Shown: positions 62,283 through 64,000 of the stretch, in pieces
Layout: each line of letters opens with the position of its first letter
Numbering within the stretch: position 1 is the first letter of the stretch
Assembly (NCBI GenBank): GCA_038869735.1
Contig: JAWCQO010000004.1
Coordinates: 1-64,000, forward strand
DNA from: Candidatus Anstonellales archaeon
Lineage (GTDB): Archaea; Micrarchaeota; Micrarchaeia; Anstonellales; CG1-02-47-40
Length of the DNA: 64,000 bases
Direction: 5' to 3'
The notes under the pieces: generated by a model
Databases searched by the model: none
Told to the model about the DNA's origin: nothing
Seen by the model: the letters and a program-made list of their open reading frames with translations, nothing else
Translations under genes and position numbers: made by a program

Positions 62283-64000
62283 ATGGTAAGTGAAAAAATT
62301 ATCGGTATAGATTTAGGAACTTCAAATTCAGCTGCTGCTGTCCTTGAAGGAGGGAAACCTACAATTATTCCTTCTGCTGAAGGAACAACTCAATATGGAA
62401 AATCTTTTCCTTCCTATGTTGCATTTACAAAGGATGGAAAAAGGCTTGTAGGAGAACCGGCAAGAAGACAGGCAGTTACCAATCCTGAGGGCACTATTTA
62501 TGCTGCAAAACGAAAGATGGGAACAGACTACAAATACAAAATATTCGGTAAAGAGTACACGCCGCAAGAAATATCGGCGTTCATCTTGCAAAAGATAAAA
62601 CAAGATGCCGAGTCTTTTCTTGGAACGAAAGTAGAAAAGGCAGTAATTACAGTTCCAGCGTACTTTGACGACAATCAAAGGCAAGCCACAAAAGATGCGG
62701 GACGAATTGCTGGTTTGGACGTCGTCAGAATAATAAATGAACCTACTGCAGCTTCTTTGGCTTATGGATTAGACAAGGGTGATAGAGAAGAAAAAATCCT
62801 AGTTTTCGACTTGGGTGGGGGAACACTAGATGTCACTATAATGGAATTTGGAAACAAAGTTTTTGAAGTGAAAGCAACCTCAGGAGATACCCAACTTGGT
62901 GGAACAGATATGGACAATGCAATCGTAGATTATCTTGTTTCGGAATTTCGCAGGCAGACAGGAGTTGACTTAGCTTCCGATAAACAGGCGCTAGCTCGAC
63001 TTCGCGAGGCAGCAGAAAAAGCAAAGATAGAGTTATCTTCTGTATACGAATCTACAATCAATCTACCATTCTTGAGTGCAAACGCTTCAGGCCCTCTACA
63101 CTTTACATATACCTTAACACGAGCAAAACTAGAGGAACTTGTTTACCCAATAATAGAAAGATGCAGAAAACCCGTTGAACGTGCTTTAGCTGATGCAAAA
63201 ATGAATAGTAGCGACATAACCAAAGTAATTTTGGTTGGTGGACCTACCAGAATGCCAATCGTCCAGGAATTTGTCAAAAAGGTTGTTGGTAGAATGCCCG
63301 AGCGAGGGGTCGATCCTATGGAGTGCGTTGCAATTGGAGCAGCAATCCAGGGCGGAGTTTTGGCAGGAGAAGTAAAAGACTTACTTTTGCTTGACGTTAC
63401 TCCACTCTCACTCGGAATAGAGACTTTGGGAGGCGTGTTTACGAAACTTATTGAGCGAAATACCACTATTCCTACCAGAAAATCACAAATTTTTACAACT
63501 GCAGCAGATAATCAGACATCAGTGGAAATCCACGTTCTGCAAGGCGAGAGAGCAATGGCTAAGGATAATATTGAGCTTGGAAGATTCTCTCTCATTGGGA
63601 TACCTCCCGCGCCGCGTGGCGTTCCACAAATTGAGGTTACCTTCGATATTGATGTAAACGGTATATTGCATGTAAGTGCAAAAGATTTGGGAACAGGAAA
63701 AGAACAAAAGATCCAGATTACAGCGCCGCATAAAATGAGTGAAGAAGAAATCAAGAAAAAAATGGAGGAAGCAGAAAAATATGCTGATGTAGACAAAAGA
63801 TTAAAAGAGGAAGCAGAATTGAAGAATGACGCAGAAGCTCTTCTTTACACAGCAGAAAAGACAATATCTGAATTTAAGGACAAAATAAAACCGGAAGAAG
63901 GAAAGAAGATCAGTGAAGCTATTGAGGACTTAAAAGACGCCTTAAAGTCAAATAACGTTGAAAGGATAAAAGAAAAAAGAGAGAATCTTTCAAGGGAACT
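62283..64000 (+). CDS. dnaK: Chaperone DnaK (3' end outside window)
   Basis: The first 572 codons of a Hsp70 are present. The ATPase domain has [24 protein letters not shown], the E-P-T-A-A motif, and V-G-G-P-T-R-M-P. The substrate domain begins with [13 protein letters not shown]. The Shine-Dalgarno GAGGTGA precedes ATG 62283. It belongs to the bacterial-type DnaK found patchily in archaea, generally explained by transfer. The DnaJ gene is not in the window but may follow. Confidence 0.96.
   Translation, partial: MVSEKIIGIDLGTSNSAAAVLEGGKPTIIPSAEGTTQYGKSFPSYVAFTKDGKRLVGEPARRQAVTNPEGTIYAAKRKMGTDYKYKIFGKEYTPQEISAFILQKIKQDAESFLGTKVEKAVITVPAYFDDNQRQATKDAGRIAGLDVVRIINEPTAASLAYGLDKGDREEKILVFDLGGGTLDVTIMEFGNKVFEVKATSGDTQLGGTDMDNAIVDYLVSEFRRQTGVDLASDKQALARLREAAEKAKIELSSVYESTINLPFLSANASGPLHFTYTLTRAKLEELVYPIIERCRKPVERALADAKMNSSDITKVILVGGPTRMPIVQEFVKKVVGRMPERGVDPMECVAIGAAIQGGVLAGEVKDLLLLDVTPLSLGIETLGGVFTKLIERNTTIPTRKSQIFTTAADNQTSVEIHVLQGERAMAKDNIELGRFSLIGIPPAPRGVPQIEVTFDIDVNGILHVSAKDLGTGKEQKIQITAPHKMSEEEIKKKMEEAEKYADVDKRLKEEAELKNDAEALLYTAEKTISEFKDKIKPEEGKKISEAIEDLKDALKSNNVERIKEKRENLSRE

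Noticed and set aside
1-64000. CRISPR array
   Set aside because: No regularly spaced direct repeats and no cas genes seen anywhere in the window.

Overview
The window comes from an AT-rich archaeal genome. Archaeal markers are the archaeal-type ProRS and LeuRS, class I CCA-adding enzyme, Trm5, Pth2, Dph6, a NurA-like nuclease, two FtsZ genes, archaeal-order secF-secD, a class III (pilin-like) signal peptide, and a tRNA-Leu with a bulge-helix-bulge intron. Very short spacers, many start codons about 25 nt from a TATA-like box, a form III-type RuBisCO and a bacterial-type GrpE/DnaK pair fit a small-genome lineage such as DPANN. The exact lineage cannot be fixed from this window.

Layout. 1-10.3 kb: NurA (partial), Pth2, glycogen-debranching enzyme, thioredoxin lipoprotein, ProRS, RuBisCO, a Holliday-junction-resolvase-like nuclease, DUF2797, ThpR and CCA transferase. 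10.5-16 kb: a TPR-AAA+ fusion, a PrsW-type membrane protease, and pyrimidine genes pyrD and pyrC. 16-20.4 kb: a pilin-like protein with a CBS protein, then a metal uptake operon (DtxR/MntR-type regulator, ZnuA, ZnuC, ZnuB) preceded by a palindromic operator. 20.7-27.4 kb: a surface Ig/Fn3 protein, TrpC, tandem ftsZ genes, tRNA-Ala and Dph6.

27.4-43.5 kb is the most unusual part. Seven minus-strand genes follow each other almost without gaps. Six encode paralogous polytopic membrane proteins with the same N-terminal and central motifs and mostly the same C-terminal motif. LeuRS is divergent to them and is followed by a 1412-residue membrane-anchored protein and a large lipoprotein. The six-paralogue set looks like a hetero-oligomeric envelope machine. 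A distant VirB6/TrbL/CedA-like role is an inference only; no motor ATPase is visible here.

43.5-54.2 kb: Trm5, small membrane proteins, tRNA-Leu with a 14-nt intron and a roughly 640-bp island bounded by a repeat of the tRNA 3' end, SecF/SecD, a nitroreductase, tRNA-Asn, and an Rpe / split-transketolase operon. 54.3-64 kb: cobalamin adenosyltransferase, a kinase-dCMP deaminase fusion, two unknown genes, an 818-bp gene-poor stretch with inverted repeats, a thioredoxin-CcdA fusion with a Cys-rich lipoprotein, an inositol-monophosphatase-family enzyme, an HTH regulator, GrpE and DnaK (cut by the window end).

How the genes work together: RuBisCO, Rpe and the split transketolase point to pentose-phosphate and nucleotide-ribose metabolism. 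PyrC/PyrD, dCMP deaminase and TrpC show some biosynthetic capacity. SecDF, PrsW, the lipoproteins, the Trx-CcdA system and the membrane cluster indicate a heavy investment in the cell envelope.
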